A stretch of DNA of 33,179 nucleotides from Verrucomicrobiales bacterium (GCA_031265365.1 JAISCS010000067.1:1-33179), one strand, 5' to 3'. Counted from the first letter of the stretch, positions 7,541 to 16,452 are shown. Notes: generated by a model from the sequence alone, not told the origin. Made by a program: numbers and translations.

Positions 7541-9324
7541 GCGCCGACGCTGACGCGCAACAGCACCTCGCCCTCGGCGTGGCCAAGGCGGAACGCCAGT
7601 GGCTGTACGCCGCGCTGGTCATCCTCGCCGGCCTCTTCGTCGCCGCGCCCGCCTTCCACGGCACCTGGCTGTGGGATGATGACCAGGAAATCACCGCCAA
7701 CGGCGCGCTGCGAACGTGGGCCGGGCTGTCCGCCATCTGGAGCGGCAACGCGGGCGCCGATTTCCTGCCGCTGAAGTCCACGATTTTGTGGATTGAATAT
7801 CATCTGTGGGAGCAGAACAACACGGGCTATCACCTCATCACGGTGTTGGCGCATATCATCAACGCGCTGCTGGTGTGGAAGCTGTTGCACAAGCTCGGCC
7901 TCCGCGCGGCGTGGCTCGGCGGGGTGTTGTTCGCGGTGCACCCGGTGCTGGTGGAATCGGTGGCATGGGTGTCGGAGCAAAAGAACACGCTCTCGCTCCT
8001 CCTGCTCATCCCGGCGATGCTGGCCTACATTAATTATGACGAGAAGTTGCACGCCAAAAACTTCACCCACGCGCTCGGCGCGTTCGGCTGGGCGCTGGGG
8101 TTGTTCCTCGCCTCGCTGTTGTGCAAGAGCAGCGGCATCATGATGCCGGTGGCCATCCTGCTGTTCGCGTGGTGGAAGCGCGGGCGGCTCGGTTGGAATG
8201 ATGTGTGGAGCAGCGTGCCCTTCTTCCTGGTGGCGCTCATCATCAGCATCGTGACCATCCATTTCCAATTCAGAAACGCCATCGGCAGCGAGTGGATACC
8301 CGTCGGCGGCTATATCTCGCGCACCGCTTGCGCCGGGCTGTTGATTTGGTTTTATTTGTACTGCACCATCTTCCCGTTCGACCTGTGCCCGATTTATCCG
8401 AAGTGGAACGTCGACCCGCCGGAGTGGTACCTGTTCCTGTGCTGGCCGGCGCTGCTGGCGCTGCTCTGGTGGCTGTGGACGCACCGCAAGACGTGGGGCC
8501 GGCACGTCCTGTTCGGCCTCGGTTTTTTCCTCATCTTCCTCGTGCCGGTGCTGGGGTTCGTCACCATGTCCTACATGCGTATCACCTGGGCGGCGGACCA
8601 CTTCCTGTACATCCCCGCCATCGGCCTCATCGGCCTGGCGGTGGCGACGATAAACCGGCTCTACACCGCCACGCCACTGGAGTATAAAAAATGGACCCTG
8701 ACCGGCTTCATCGCCCTGTTTTGCGTGCTGACCGGCTTCGCCCACTTTTACTCCGGCGTCTTCGCCAACGAGGCCACGATGTGGACCTACACTCTCTCGA
8801 AAAACGAAAACGCCTGGCAAGCGCACAGCCGCTACGGCAAAGTCCTGCTCGACTCCGGCAACATTGACGCCGCGTGGGTGCACATTTTCCACTCCAACCG
8901 TCTGCGCCCCGACCTCGCCGAGACGAACAACAACATGGGCGTGTTGTTGATGCAAAAGAACCGCCCGCAAGAAGCCATCCCCTTCATGCAACGCGCCGCC
9001 AACATCATGCCGGAGGCGGTCCCTTTCCGCCTGAACCTCGCCAACCTGCTGGCCAACACCGGCCACCCGCGCGAGTCGCTGGCACACTACGAATACGTCC
9101 TGCAACGCGACCCGCGCAACCCGATTTTCCACACCAATTTCGGCTTCGCGCTGTATCTTGACGGCCAGCGCGACCGCGCCATCGCCGAGTTCCGCACCGC
9201 GCTGCAAATCGACCCGAACTTCCAAAGCGCGCGGAAGAACCTGGAAATGGCCTTAAACAACGAAAAACCGCCCCTCCCCGGCGGCCCCCCGCCCACCCCG
9301 CCCGCCCCGGCCCCGAAGAACTAA
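7507..9324 (+). CDS. TMTC-like polytopic membrane protein with C-terminal TPRs (GT-C-like)
   Basis: A 605-residue membrane protein. After the first membrane segment (WLYAALVILAGLFVAAPAF, ~residues 32-50) comes WLWDDDQEI (D57-D59), the acidic loop typical of GT-C lipid-linked-sugar glycosyltransferases such as the TMTC/O-mannosyltransferase group. About ten hydrophobic helices follow to ~residue 415. Then come several tetratricopeptide repeats (NNNMGVLLMQKNRPQEAIPF, LANTGHPRESLAHYEYVLQ, LDGQRDRAIAEFRTALQIDP) and a proline-rich tail. The ATG at 7507 gives the family-like N-terminus and overlaps the upstream GT9 gene by 34 bp. Role inferred: transfer of a lipid-linked sugar to proteins or glycans at the cytoplasmic membrane. 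Confidence 0.8.
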   Translation: MSSISKTHQPVSADADAQQHLALGVAKAERQWLYAALVILAGLFVAAPAFHGTWLWDDDQEITANGALRTWAGLSAIWSGNAGADFLPLKSTILWIEYHLWEQNNTGYHLITVLAHIINALLVWKLLHKLGLRAAWLGGVLFAVHPVLVESVAWVSEQKNTLSLLLLIPAMLAYINYDEKLHAKNFTHALGAFGWALGLFLASLLCKSSGIMMPVAILLFAWWKRGRLGWNDVWSSVPFFLVALIISIVTIHFQFRNAIGSEWIPVGGYISRTACAGLLIWFYLYCTIFPFDLCPIYPKWNVDPPEWYLFLCWPALLALLWWLWTHRKTWGRHVLFGLGFFLIFLVPVLGFVTMSYMRITWAADHFLYIPAIGLIGLAVATINRLYTATPLEYKKWTLTGFIALFCVLTGFAHFYSGVFANEATMWTYTLSKNENAWQAHSRYGKVLLDSGNIDAAWVHIFHSNRLRPDLAETNNNMGVLLMQKNRPQEAIPFMQRAANIMPEAVPFRLNLANLLANTGHPRESLAHYEYVLQRDPRNPIFHTNFGFALYLDGQRDRAIAEFRTALQIDPNFQSARKNLEMALNNEKPPLPGGPPPTPPAPAPKN

Positions 9325-9344
9325 ACCTCCCCCGCAGCGCCCCC

Positions 9345-9567
9345 CAACGTAGCACAGGCAATCCTGCCTGTGTTTTGCTGGCCGGACACAGGCAAGATTG
9401 CCTATAGAATCTGCTAACGCTGAGACCAACCTCGCTGACCATGCCCCCTGCGCGAGCTAATTTCCCTCTCGAAGAGGGGTGGCCGCGCCAGCGGACGGGG
9501 TGTTTCAGCGTTTTGTGCTGGATTCCCCCGAACGCCGCGCGCGCTCCCTCACGGAAGGGGAATTAAA
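9345..9567. repeat. Two intergenic hairpin repeats
   Basis: At 9345-9411, CACAGGCAATCCTGCCTGTG and a nearby ACAGGCAAGATTGCCTAT form a stem. At about 9425-9567 lies a diverged copy of the large palindrome family in reverse orientation, with the tail-like CCATGCCCCCTGCGCGAGCT first and CCTCACGGAAGGGGAATT at the end. Its loop (TTTTGTGCTGGATTCCCC) differs from that of copies 1 and 2 but resembles the copy near 32605. The block separates the convergent GT-C-like gene and sensor kinase. Confidence 0.7.
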
Positions 9568-10966
9568 CCATTAGGGGCAGACGCAAGGTGAAGGTGGAAC
9601 CCACGCCCAGTTTGCTGGCGACGCTGATGGCACCGCCGTGGGCTTGGACGATGGCTTGCACGAGGCTCAGGCCCAGGCCCAACCCGCGCTGGTTGCGGCT
9701 GTGGTCGGCGCGGAACATGCGGTCCCAGATGCGCGGCAAATCCTGCTCGGCAATGCCTTGCCCGTGGTCGCTGACGGTGAGGAGGCCGCCGCCGGCGTCG
9801 CGGCTGACGGTCAGCGCGATGTCACTGTCGGCGGGGCTGTATTTGATGGCGTTGTCGAGCAGGTTGGCGATGACTTGGTTCAGGCGCACGGCGTCAGCGC
9901 GGACTTTGACGCCGGCCGGGCCGTTGACGGTGACGCGAATGTTTTTTTCCTCGGCGACGATTTCGTACAACTCGGCGGCGCGCGCGCAGATTTCCCGCAA
10001 ATCCACGGCGCTGATGGCCAGCCGCATGCTGCCGGTCCGCGCCTCGGCGACATCCATGGTGACCTCCAGCATCTTCAACACATACTCGGATTCCTCCAGG
10101 CAATCCGCCAGGCTCTCGCGCAATTCCGCCTCGGTTTTGCCGCCGCCGAGGGCGGACTCGGCGGCGTTGCGGAGGCGCGTCAGCGGCGTGCGGAGGTCGT
10201 GCGCGGCGTTGTCAATGGACTCGCGCATCAGTTGCATCAGGCGCGCGTTTTGTTCCAGCAGCCGGTTGAACAACGCGGACAATGAGCCGAGTTCGGGGTC
10301 GGACGGGCGCAGCGGCGCGCGGGCGTCGAGGTCGCCCTCTTGCAACAGTTTTTGCATCGTGGCGTTGAGGTCGCGCAACGGTCGCGTGGTGCGGTAGGTG
10401 ATGACCGCGCCGCCGATGAGCGTGATGACGGTCAGCGGCAGGACTATTTTCAAAAAAATGGATTTTAATTGTTTCAGGATGAGCGCCGCCTCGTTGGAGT
10501 TTTTGCCGGCTTGCAGGGTGAGTTGGTCGCTGATCCTGACGGTGAACAAGGTCCACAGGCTGTTGTTCGGGTCGGGGCGAATGGCGATGGTGTCCACGCC
10601 GGGCCGGGCGGGGATGGAGCGCAAGGTCGCCGGGGAAAGCATGGTGAAATTATGCGGCAGATTGCTGTACAAGATGCGCTGCTCCGCCGGCGTGATGAGG
10701 CGCAGGAAAAAACCGTCGCGCTCCCGGCTTTGCAAATCCTTGAACCGGTTTTCCAGCGCGGGCAGGCCGCCCTGCGCCAGCCAGTGCTGGTATTCGACGA
10801 GGCGGTTTTTCAAATAATCCACCTCGCGGTCGCGGGTGAACTTCGCCATCGCCAGATACGTCGCGCCGCTGACGATGAGCAGCATGGCGGCGATGAACAG
10901 GCCGTACCACAGCGACAGCCGCAAACTCAGGCCGAGGCCGAGTTTATTGTGCATCTTTGAGAACAT
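9563..10966 (-). CDS. Two-component sensor histidine kinase
   Basis: A 467-residue membrane kinase. It has a transmembrane helix at ~residues 18-42, a periplasmic sensor domain of ~125 residues, a second helix at ~170-190, then HAMP (TTRPLRDLNATMQKLLQ). HisKA follows with the phospho-accepting H256 in DNAAHDLRTPLTRLR. The HATPase_c domain shows N-box NLLDNAIKYS, G1 DHGQGI and G2 GLGLGLSLV. The layout resembles kinases paired with CusR/CopR-type regulators, but the signal cannot be told. Its start overlaps the 3' end of the regulator gene; ATGs at 10966 and 10954 are both possible, and the first gives a 23-bp overlap. Translation is probably coupled. Confidence 0.93.
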   Translation of the reverse strand: MFSKMHNKLGLGLSLRLSLWYGLFIAAMLLIVSGATYLAMAKFTRDREVDYLKNRLVEYQHWLAQGGLPALENRFKDLQSRERDGFFLRLITPAEQRILYSNLPHNFTMLSPATLRSIPARPGVDTIAIRPDPNNSLWTLFTVRISDQLTLQAGKNSNEAALILKQLKSIFLKIVLPLTVITLIGGAVITYRTTRPLRDLNATMQKLLQEGDLDARAPLRPSDPELGSLSALFNRLLEQNARLMQLMRESIDNAAHDLRTPLTRLRNAAESALGGGKTEAELRESLADCLEESEYVLKMLEVTMDVAEARTGSMRLAISAVDLREICARAAELYEIVAEEKNIRVTVNGPAGVKVRADAVRLNQVIANLLDNAIKYSPADSDIALTVSRDAGGGLLTVSDHGQGIAEQDLPRIWDRMFRADHSRNQRGLGLGLSLVQAIVQAHGGAISVASKLGVGSTFTLRLPLMV

Positions 10967-11627
10967 AGCCCATGCCGCGGATGGTTTGGATGGCGGTTTG
11001 CCGGTTGGGGAAGTCCTTTTCGATTTTGCTGCGGAGGCGGCAAATCAGCACGTCCACGACGTTGGTCTGCGGGTCGAAATTGTAATCGTACACGTTTTCC
11101 AAAATCGCGGTCTTGGTGACGATGCGCCCCGGGTTGCGCATGAGGTATTCGAGCAGGGCGAACTCCTTGCTTTGCAGGGGGATTTGCTGCCTGCCGCGCG
11201 TGACCTCGCGCTTGAGCAGGTCGAGTTGCAAGTCGCCCACCGTCAGCGTCTGGGAATCGGGGATGGCGGCGGCGCGGCGCAGCAGGGCTTGGATGCGGGC
11301 GAGCAGCTCGGTGAAGGAGAACGGCTTGGTCAGGTAATCGTCGCCGCCGGCTTGCAGGCCGCGCACGCGGTCGTCCACGGTGTGCCTGGCGCTGAGGATG
11401 AGGACGGGGATGGTGACGCGCCTGGCGCGCAGGGTCTCCAGCAGCGCGATGCCGTCCATGCCGGGCAGCATGATGTCGAGGATGGCGGCGTCGTATTGCG
11501 TGGTGGTGGCGAGGTGCAGACCGTCGGTGCCGGTGGCGGCGAGGTCCACGACGAAGCCGTTTTCCTTAAACCCCTTGGCGATGAAGGAGCCGATTTTGTG
11601 GTCATCCTCGACGACTAATAATTTCAT
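10944..11627 (-). CDS. OmpR/CusR-type response regulator
   Basis: A 227-residue DNA-binding regulator and partner of the downstream kinase. The receiver domain has the acidic pocket E7-D8-D9, phospho-acceptor D51 (LDIMLPGMDG) and K101 (YLTKPFS). The C-terminal winged helix-turn-helix spans ~residues 127-222 (LTVGDLQLDLLKREV, FALLEYLMRNPGRIVTK, TNVVDVLICRLRSKI). It is most like the CusR/CopR branch that often responds to metals, but no metal-resistance genes are adjacent, so that link is only suggestive. The UPF0173 gene ends 6 bp upstream, so the three genes probably share one transcript. Confidence 0.94.
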   Translation of the reverse strand: MKLLVVEDDHKIGSFIAKGFKENGFVVDLAATGTDGLHLATTTQYDAAILDIMLPGMDGIALLETLRARRVTIPVLILSARHTVDDRVRGLQAGGDDYLTKPFSFTELLARIQALLRRAAAIPDSQTLTVGDLQLDLLKREVTRGRQQIPLQSKEFALLEYLMRNPGRIVTKTAILENVYDYNFDPQTNVVDVLICRLRSKIEKDFPNRQTAIQTIRGMGYVLKDAQ

Positions 11628-11633
11628 AAGTTT

Positions 11634-12314
11634 TCAAAATACGACGCTGTCACCGATGGCGGGCAGGTGCAGCGTCCGGTTGGCTTGGCGGAAAAATTCG
11701 ACGGCCTTGGCCCGGTCAATCTTGATGGGCGGGAAGGTGTCGTAATGCACGCCGACAATGCGGTCGCACTTGACGAACTCGCTCGCCGTCAGCGCGTCCG
11801 CGTAACCCATCGTGAAATTGTCGCCAATCGGCAGGACGGCGAATTTCAATTTCACCAATTCGCCGATGAGTTTCATGTCACACGTCAGCGCCGTGTCGCC
11901 GGAATAGTAGAACGTTTCGCCGCCGATGGTGACGAGAAACCCCGCCGGATTGCCGCCGTAGGCGCCGTCCGGCAGCGAGCTGCTGTGGATGGCGTTGGTG
12001 AGCTTGACCGTGCCGAAGTCGAACGCCGCCGTGCCGCCGTGGTTCATGGGCCGCGTGCTTGGCGCGCCATTGGCCGCGGCCCAGTTGGCGACCTCGAACG
12101 CGGCGATGACCGGCGCGCCGGTGCGCCTGGCGATGGCGGGCGCGTCGGCGACATGGTCGGCGTGCCCGTGCGAGAGCAGGATGTAATCGGCCTTGATGGA
12201 ATTAATATCAATGCGCGCCGCCAGCGGGTTCGGCGTGATGAACGGGTCGAACAACAGCGTCCGCCCCGCCGCCTCGACGGAAAAGCACGAATGTCCGAAG
12301 TAAGTCAGTTTCAT
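11634..12314 (-). CDS. UPF0173 metal-dependent hydrolase (metallo-beta-lactamase fold)
   Basis: The 226-residue product carries the metallo-beta-lactamase zinc motif LLSHGHADHVADAPAI (HxHxDH). Other parts typical of UPF0173 are MKLTYFGHSCFSVE at the start, FDPFITPNPLA, an IHSSSLPDG loop, FYYSGDTALTCDMKLIGE, the VLPIGDNFTMG block and VGVHYDTFPPI near the end. Members are short cytoplasmic hydrolases, and their natural substrate is generally unknown. It is the first gene of a minus-strand group with the response regulator and kinase, separated from the regulator by only 6 bp. Whether its job relates to the signal they sense is not known. Confidence 0.9.
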   Translation of the reverse strand: MKLTYFGHSCFSVEAAGRTLLFDPFITPNPLAARIDINSIKADYILLSHGHADHVADAPAIARRTGAPVIAAFEVANWAAANGAPSTRPMNHGGTAAFDFGTVKLTNAIHSSSLPDGAYGGNPAGFLVTIGGETFYYSGDTALTCDMKLIGELVKLKFAVLPIGDNFTMGYADALTASEFVKCDRIVGVHYDTFPPIKIDRAKAVEFFRQANRTLHLPAIGDSVVF

Positions 12315-12386
12315 GCCGTTATCTTGCCACGGTCAGCGCGCAGGTCAAATGACAGTTTTGTAATTTAACTGGCGCAGACGGCGGCA

Positions 12387-12585
12387 AATTCCCCTGCCGT
12401 GAAGGGGTGGCGCGGAGCGACGGGGTAGTTCAGCGTTACAGGAACTACCAAAACCGAACGCTGAACTACCCCGTCCGCTCCGCGGCCACCCCTTCACGGA
12501 AGGGGAATTAGCTCACGCAGGGGCATGGGCGGTGGAGAGGGTTCCGGCGTCAGCGCGGCCACTGCTAACAGCGAGGAACCGCCAA
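12387..12585. repeat. Large palindromic repeat, copy 2, with inverted loop
   Basis: Arms at 12387-12437 and 12457-12509 match copy 1 (4742-4864), and the tail to ~12585 (GCTCACGCAGGGG, GAGGAACC) is in the same orientation. The loop reads ACAGGAACTACCAAAACC, the reverse complement of the copy-1 loop with about three mismatches over 31 bp including the flanks. With the stem-loop at 12601 it fills most of the 350-bp gap between the UPF0173 and VWA genes; no gene is seen there. Confidence 0.85.
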
Positions 12586-12600
12586 TGTTATGATGAATTA

Positions 12601-12623
12601 CCGTATCGCCTGATGGCATACGG
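12601..12623. terminator. Stem-loop downstream of the VWA gene
   Basis: CCGTATCGCC and GGCATACGG pair around a TGAT loop, with one unpaired base. It lies 42 bp past the stop codon of the minus-strand VWA gene. No T-run follows, so the terminator role is tentative. Confidence 0.35.
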
Positions 12624-12664
12624 GTTGAGTTTGGGACGGCAACGTTGAAAACAAACCCCGCCGA

Positions 12665-13657
12665 CTACTTCACCTTCGGGGTGGCGAGGATTAGCTTGCC
12701 GCCGGTGGCTTCGGCGAGGGCGCGCGCGAAGGGCAGGCCTTCCCCCCGCGCGCTGCCGGAGAAGTTGTGGGCGATGAGTTTTACTTTCCGCGCTTTGACG
12801 TCGCGCGGGATTTTTTGTTCCCAGGTTTTGTTGACTTGGTCCTCGAAGTCGGAGAACCAGTAGATTGTGTCCACGCCCTTTTTCAGCAGCAGGGCGAAGG
12901 CGAATTGCGTCGGGCCGGTGTCGCCGCCGTAGAGGTACCAGACGTTCGGGCGCGCTTTGAGGCGTTTGAGGAGTTTGGCGACGGCGGGATTTTTTTGCGC
13001 GAGGATGAGTTGGTGGTGAATGGAACGGGCGTTGGCGGCGTCGCGCTCGGGGTCGATTTTGGCCTTGGCGAAGTCGAGTATTTGCACTTGCGCCTCGGTG
13101 ACGTGGTCGGCCATGCCGCAGCCGAAGACGAGCACGATGTAGGCGGTGGTGAAGTTTTTCTCAATTTCGTCGATGACGGCGGGCAGGTAGGTGTGGCCGG
13201 AGCCGGAGACGTCGATGATGACGCCGAGTTGGCCGCTTTCGATGGTGGCGCCGAAGAGGTTGCCGATGGTGATTTTTTTGGCGAGGCTGGCGTCGGCGCG
13301 GGCGCTGGTGGTGGCGGGGGCGGCGGAGTTGGTCATGGCGGCGGCGGGCAGATAGACGGCGGGCATGGCGGCGGGGTGGTTGACCGGGGCGGCGGCGATG
13401 AGGTCCGTGACGGCGCCGGTGGTGGTGGGAGCGGCGCTGTCAGCGGGGTCGGTCGCGTCAAAGGCCGCCGGCTCCGGCGCGTCGTCGGGCAAGTCGGGCG
13501 GCGGTTCGAGGGGCGTCGGCGCGCCAGTGTCAGCGGCGGCGACGGGGGTGAGTTTGGGCGCGACCGCTTGGATTAGCACCCAGCCGCCGACGGTCAGGAA
13601 AATGGCGAGGTGCAGCAGCAGCGAGATGCCGAACGCGCTGATGGATAGTTTTTTCAT
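12665..13657 (-). CDS. TonB-like N-terminus plus von Willebrand-A-like domain protein
   Basis: A 330-residue protein with three parts. A single membrane anchor at ~residues 8-31 (FGISLLLHLAIFLTVGG), like TonB, is followed by a proline/alanine-rich stretch (~35-120). A C-terminal domain from ~143 opens with GVIIDVSGSGHT, a DxSxS MIDAS-like motif of VWA folds at 149-153. The rest reads as an alternating alpha/beta domain (VWYLYGGDTGPT, IYWFSDFEDQ). Most of the protein would be periplasmic. Its ATG overlaps the stop of the 35-codon ORF, which in turn overlaps the GH2 stop, so it is probably the last gene of that operon. Exact function unknown. Confidence 0.8.
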   Translation of the reverse strand: MKKLSISAFGISLLLHLAIFLTVGGWVLIQAVAPKLTPVAAADTGAPTPLEPPPDLPDDAPEPAAFDATDPADSAAPTTTGAVTDLIAAAPVNHPAAMPAVYLPAAAMTNSAAPATTSARADASLAKKITIGNLFGATIESGQLGVIIDVSGSGHTYLPAVIDEIEKNFTTAYIVLVFGCGMADHVTEAQVQILDFAKAKIDPERDAANARSIHHQLILAQKNPAVAKLLKRLKARPNVWYLYGGDTGPTQFAFALLLKKGVDTIYWFSDFEDQVNKTWEQKIPRDVKARKVKLIAHNFSGSARGEGLPFARALAEATGGKLILATPKVK

Positions 13658-13761
13658 GCGACGGGTTCCTGGATGACGCGGTCGACGACCAGTCGCGGCG
13701 GCGTGGTGTTGCCGTAACCGGGCTGGACGTCAGCGACAGCTTTGACGAGGATGCTAATCAT
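13654..13761 (-). CDS. Possible 35-residue ORF bridging the GH2 and VWA genes
   Basis: The ORF reads MISILVKAVADVQPGYGN and onward to IQEPVA. Its ATG overlaps the GH2 stop (13754-13756) and its TGA overlaps the ATG of the VWA gene, so ribosomes could pass from one reading frame to the next. I recognise no family. It may be a real small protein, a remnant of a larger gene, or only a coupling leader; the overlaps at both ends are the main support. Confidence 0.4.
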   Translation of the reverse strand: MISILVKAVADVQPGYGNTTPPRLVVDRVIQEPVA

Positions 13762-16246
13762 GACGTTGCGCGAGTTGGTTGCCGGTGTGCAAAATTTTCG
13801 GCGCGGGGCGGTCGGACGGCCAGCGCAGCACGCGCGTCCGCCCAGGCAGCAGGTCGAAGAAATTGTCCGGCGGAAACTCCGCGCCGTCGAGGTCAAGGCA
13901 CACGTTCCACGCGAAGCGGTCGCTGGTGAAGCGCGCCTCACCGTCAGCGTGCTCGACGCGGATGTCCGGTCGCGGCCAGTCAATGTCCTTGAACAACTGC
14001 GGCAGCAGCCGGTCCTCGCCGACCGTGACGCCGTCCTGCTCCAGCGTGGCGAAGGGGAAGTGACGGTCCATGCCGCACTGCCGCCATTTGGCGAGGGAGT
14101 ATTGCACGAGCAACGTCGCGGAGTTCGCCTTGAGCGTGACCGCGAGGTGGCGCGTCAGCGGATAATCGCCCGTCGCCAGCGCGCACAAGCCGTACTGCAA
14201 CTGCCCGCGCCACTCCGCGCCGTCGTTGACGCCGTACACGGCGACGGTCTCCGCCTCGCTGACGATGACCGGAATCACCGGCGCGAACGCGCGGCGCACG
14301 GGATGATACGACGGCGTGCGGCGCAAGTAATAATCCACAATCGTCCAACTCCGCACCGACGGCCAGGCGTCGTTGTACATCCAAAACACCGCGCCCGCGC
14401 TGTCAAACATCCGGCGGCGGAAATTCTTGATGAACACCGCCAGTGCCTCGCCCTGCAACAGCCCCGCCCAGAACGTGAAATCGCTGACGCTCAACTCGTC
14501 GGCGCGCAGGCCCAGCCATTCCTCCAGCGCGCGGTCGGTGGAACGGCGGGCGTGCCAGTACGTGACCGCGTTCTCGTGATGCGTCCACGCGCGCGAGTGC
14601 AGCCGCTCCTCGCCGGCGGACAAACAGGCGCGCATGGTCGGCAACGCGGTGGGGCCGAGGTAGCCGCCCTCGTTGGGGAACCGGCAGGTCATGGTGCGGT
14701 ACTTGCGAAAATCCATGTCCGCGAAGCCGATGTCCCACGCGTGCTGGTCGCCGCTGTGCCAGTCGTTCGGCGCGACGCCGGCGGGCGACAGCGGCGAGCT
14801 GGGATGATAGTACCGTGCCGGGTCTTCCTCGCGCATGAGGCGCGGCAACTCCAGGTGAAACAAGCCGTGGTCGGGATGGCGCGGCGGGCGCTGGAACGGC
14901 GGAAATTCGTAATCGCAGATTTCGATTTCGTTATTGCCGCACCACATGAACAAGCTGGCGTGCTCGGCCAGCCGGCGCACCTGGTGGCGCGCCTCGCGCA
15001 ACACGTCTTGCAAAAAATCATCATCGCCGGCGGGATACTTGCCGCACGCGAACACAAATTCCTGCCACACCAGCACGCCGCGCTCATCGCAGCACCGGTA
15101 AAACTCGTCGCTCTCATACACGCCGCCGCCCCACACGCGCAGGCAATTAAAATTCGCCGCCAGCGCCAGGTCAACCAGTGCGCGGGTCTTCGCCGGCGTG
15201 ACACGCGCCGGCAGCAGGTCGGCGGGCACCAGGTTGGCGCCCTTGATGAAAATGGGCCGGCGGTTGACTTCGACGACAAACCACGCGCCGCGCCGCGGGT
15301 GCGGGTCCTGGTTGACGCGGACGTGGCGGAAGCCGACTTCCCGCTCGGTCGTGTGCAACCCCGCGTTGGCGTCGCTGACGGTGACCTCGACGCGGTACAA
15401 CCTTTGCGCGCCGTGCCCCGCCGGCCACCACAATTCGGGCGCGCTGACCGTGAGCGTGGCATCCAGGCACGTCTCGCCGTCCGTGGCGATGAAGCCGGCG
15501 GTGACGCGCAACCCCAGCTCGGCAATCCGCACCGTCAGCGCCAGCGGCGTCGCGCGCGGCGCGGTGACCCACGCGCGGGCGGTGACGCGGCCCTGGCGCA
15601 AATCCTCCGCCAGCACGGCGCTGACGCTGACCTGGTTGACCGCGGCCCGCCCCGTCTCCAGCCGCGCGCCGCCGGGGATGCCGACGGTGATGAGGCGCGG
15701 CGCCCAGTCCCAGCCGAAGACGAATTGCGGCTTGCGTAACCAACAGCGCTTGGTGATTTCATGGTCGAACGAGTTCGCCGTGTCGCGCGCGGGCCGGTGC
15801 GCGGCGTGAATCAACCCGCCGTCGAGTTGCACCAGCAAATCATTCTCTCCGTCGCGCAACACCTCGGTCACCTCGAGGCGGCACGGGTAAAAATAATTGC
15901 TATGCCGCCCGACTTCCCGGCCGTTCAAATAAATCACCGCCGCCAAGTCCAGACCCTCAAACACCAGCCACGCCCGCTCACCATCAGCGGGCTTGGTCGC
16001 GGTGAACGCGCGGCGGTAGAACCACAAATTTTCCTCCACCCACCGGCAGCGCAAGCTATTCAACCCAAGCGTCGGCTCCTCAATCAACCCGCCCGCCAAC
16101 AACGCCTCATGCACCGTGCCGGGCACCGCCGCCGCCAGCGGCGGGCAAGAATCATGGTCAGCGGCAAGCAAGCGCTCAAGACTATCGCCCCGCTGACCGT
16201 CAAACCAATGGAGCTGCCAAGTACCGGTTAAGTCGAGTGTGTGCAT
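13754..16246 (-). CDS. GH2 beta-mannosidase
   Basis: An 830-residue glycoside hydrolase of family 2 that releases beta-linked mannose from the non-reducing ends of oligosaccharides such as N-glycan cores and mannans. It has an N-terminal jelly-roll domain (LDLTGTWQLHW, VPGTVHEALL, WFYRRAF), an Ig-like domain, then a TIM barrel with NCLRVWGGGVYESDEFY and GVLVWQEFVFACGKYP, typical of beta-mannosidases. The acid/base is E440 in WCGNNE. The likely nucleophile is E526 in FPNEGGY. No signal peptide is visible, so it probably acts inside the cell on imported glycans. With the GH38 alpha-mannosidase it suggests breakdown of mannose-rich glycans. Start: the ATG at 16244-16246 gives the usual N-terminus. 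Confidence 0.92.
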   Translation of the reverse strand: MHTLDLTGTWQLHWFDGQRGDSLERLLAADHDSCPPLAAAVPGTVHEALLAGGLIEEPTLGLNSLRCRWVEENLWFYRRAFTATKPADGERAWLVFEGLDLAAVIYLNGREVGRHSNYFYPCRLEVTEVLRDGENDLLVQLDGGLIHAAHRPARDTANSFDHEITKRCWLRKPQFVFGWDWAPRLITVGIPGGARLETGRAAVNQVSVSAVLAEDLRQGRVTARAWVTAPRATPLALTVRIAELGLRVTAGFIATDGETCLDATLTVSAPELWWPAGHGAQRLYRVEVTVSDANAGLHTTEREVGFRHVRVNQDPHPRRGAWFVVEVNRRPIFIKGANLVPADLLPARVTPAKTRALVDLALAANFNCLRVWGGGVYESDEFYRCCDERGVLVWQEFVFACGKYPAGDDDFLQDVLREARHQVRRLAEHASLFMWCGNNEIEICDYEFPPFQRPPRHPDHGLFHLELPRLMREEDPARYYHPSSPLSPAGVAPNDWHSGDQHAWDIGFADMDFRKYRTMTCRFPNEGGYLGPTALPTMRACLSAGEERLHSRAWTHHENAVTYWHARRSTDRALEEWLGLRADELSVSDFTFWAGLLQGEALAVFIKNFRRRMFDSAGAVFWMYNDAWPSVRSWTIVDYYLRRTPSYHPVRRAFAPVIPVIVSEAETVAVYGVNDGAEWRGQLQYGLCALATGDYPLTRHLAVTLKANSATLLVQYSLAKWRQCGMDRHFPFATLEQDGVTVGEDRLLPQLFKDIDWPRPDIRVEHADGEARFTSDRFAWNVCLDLDGAEFPPDNFFDLLPGRTRVLRWPSDRPAPKILHTGNQLAQRHD

Positions 16247-16369
16247 AATTGGTTCAGTTTTTTGGAAAACGTAAGTTTGACTGACAAGGGGCAGGGTAAA
16301 GTATTTTGGCGCTAGGGCAAACTAATTTCCGGATTTTTTAAGGGGCGGACGGGCGGGGTGCGATGGTTT

Positions 16370-16452
16370 TATGTTCGCGCGGAGCCGCGGAGCCACGGAG
16401 TTTTTTTGGGTTTGGTTTTCTCCGCGTCTCTGCGGCTCCGCGCGAGGTTTCG
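16370..16452. repeat. Hairpin repeat, GCGGAGCCGCGGAG family
   Basis: TTCGCGCGGAGCCGCGGAGCC near 16374 pairs with CTCTGCGGCTCCGCGCGAGG near 16450 around a T-rich centre. It is related to the repeat at 6131-6243. It lies just past the 3' end of the PL22-like gene and upstream of the GH2 gene, both on the minus strand, so it could act as a terminator. Confidence 0.75.

Noticed and set aside
7519-9225. A 568-codon minus-strand open frame across the GT-C-like gene
   Set aside because: Antisense to a multi-helix membrane protein with TPRs; its composition is typical of a shadow and no motif is seen.
13742-15739. A 665-codon plus-strand open frame across the GH2 gene
   Set aside because: It lies antisense to the clearly recognisable beta-mannosidase; its protein is Arg/Ala/His-rich without domains, as expected of a shadow frame in GC-rich DNA.
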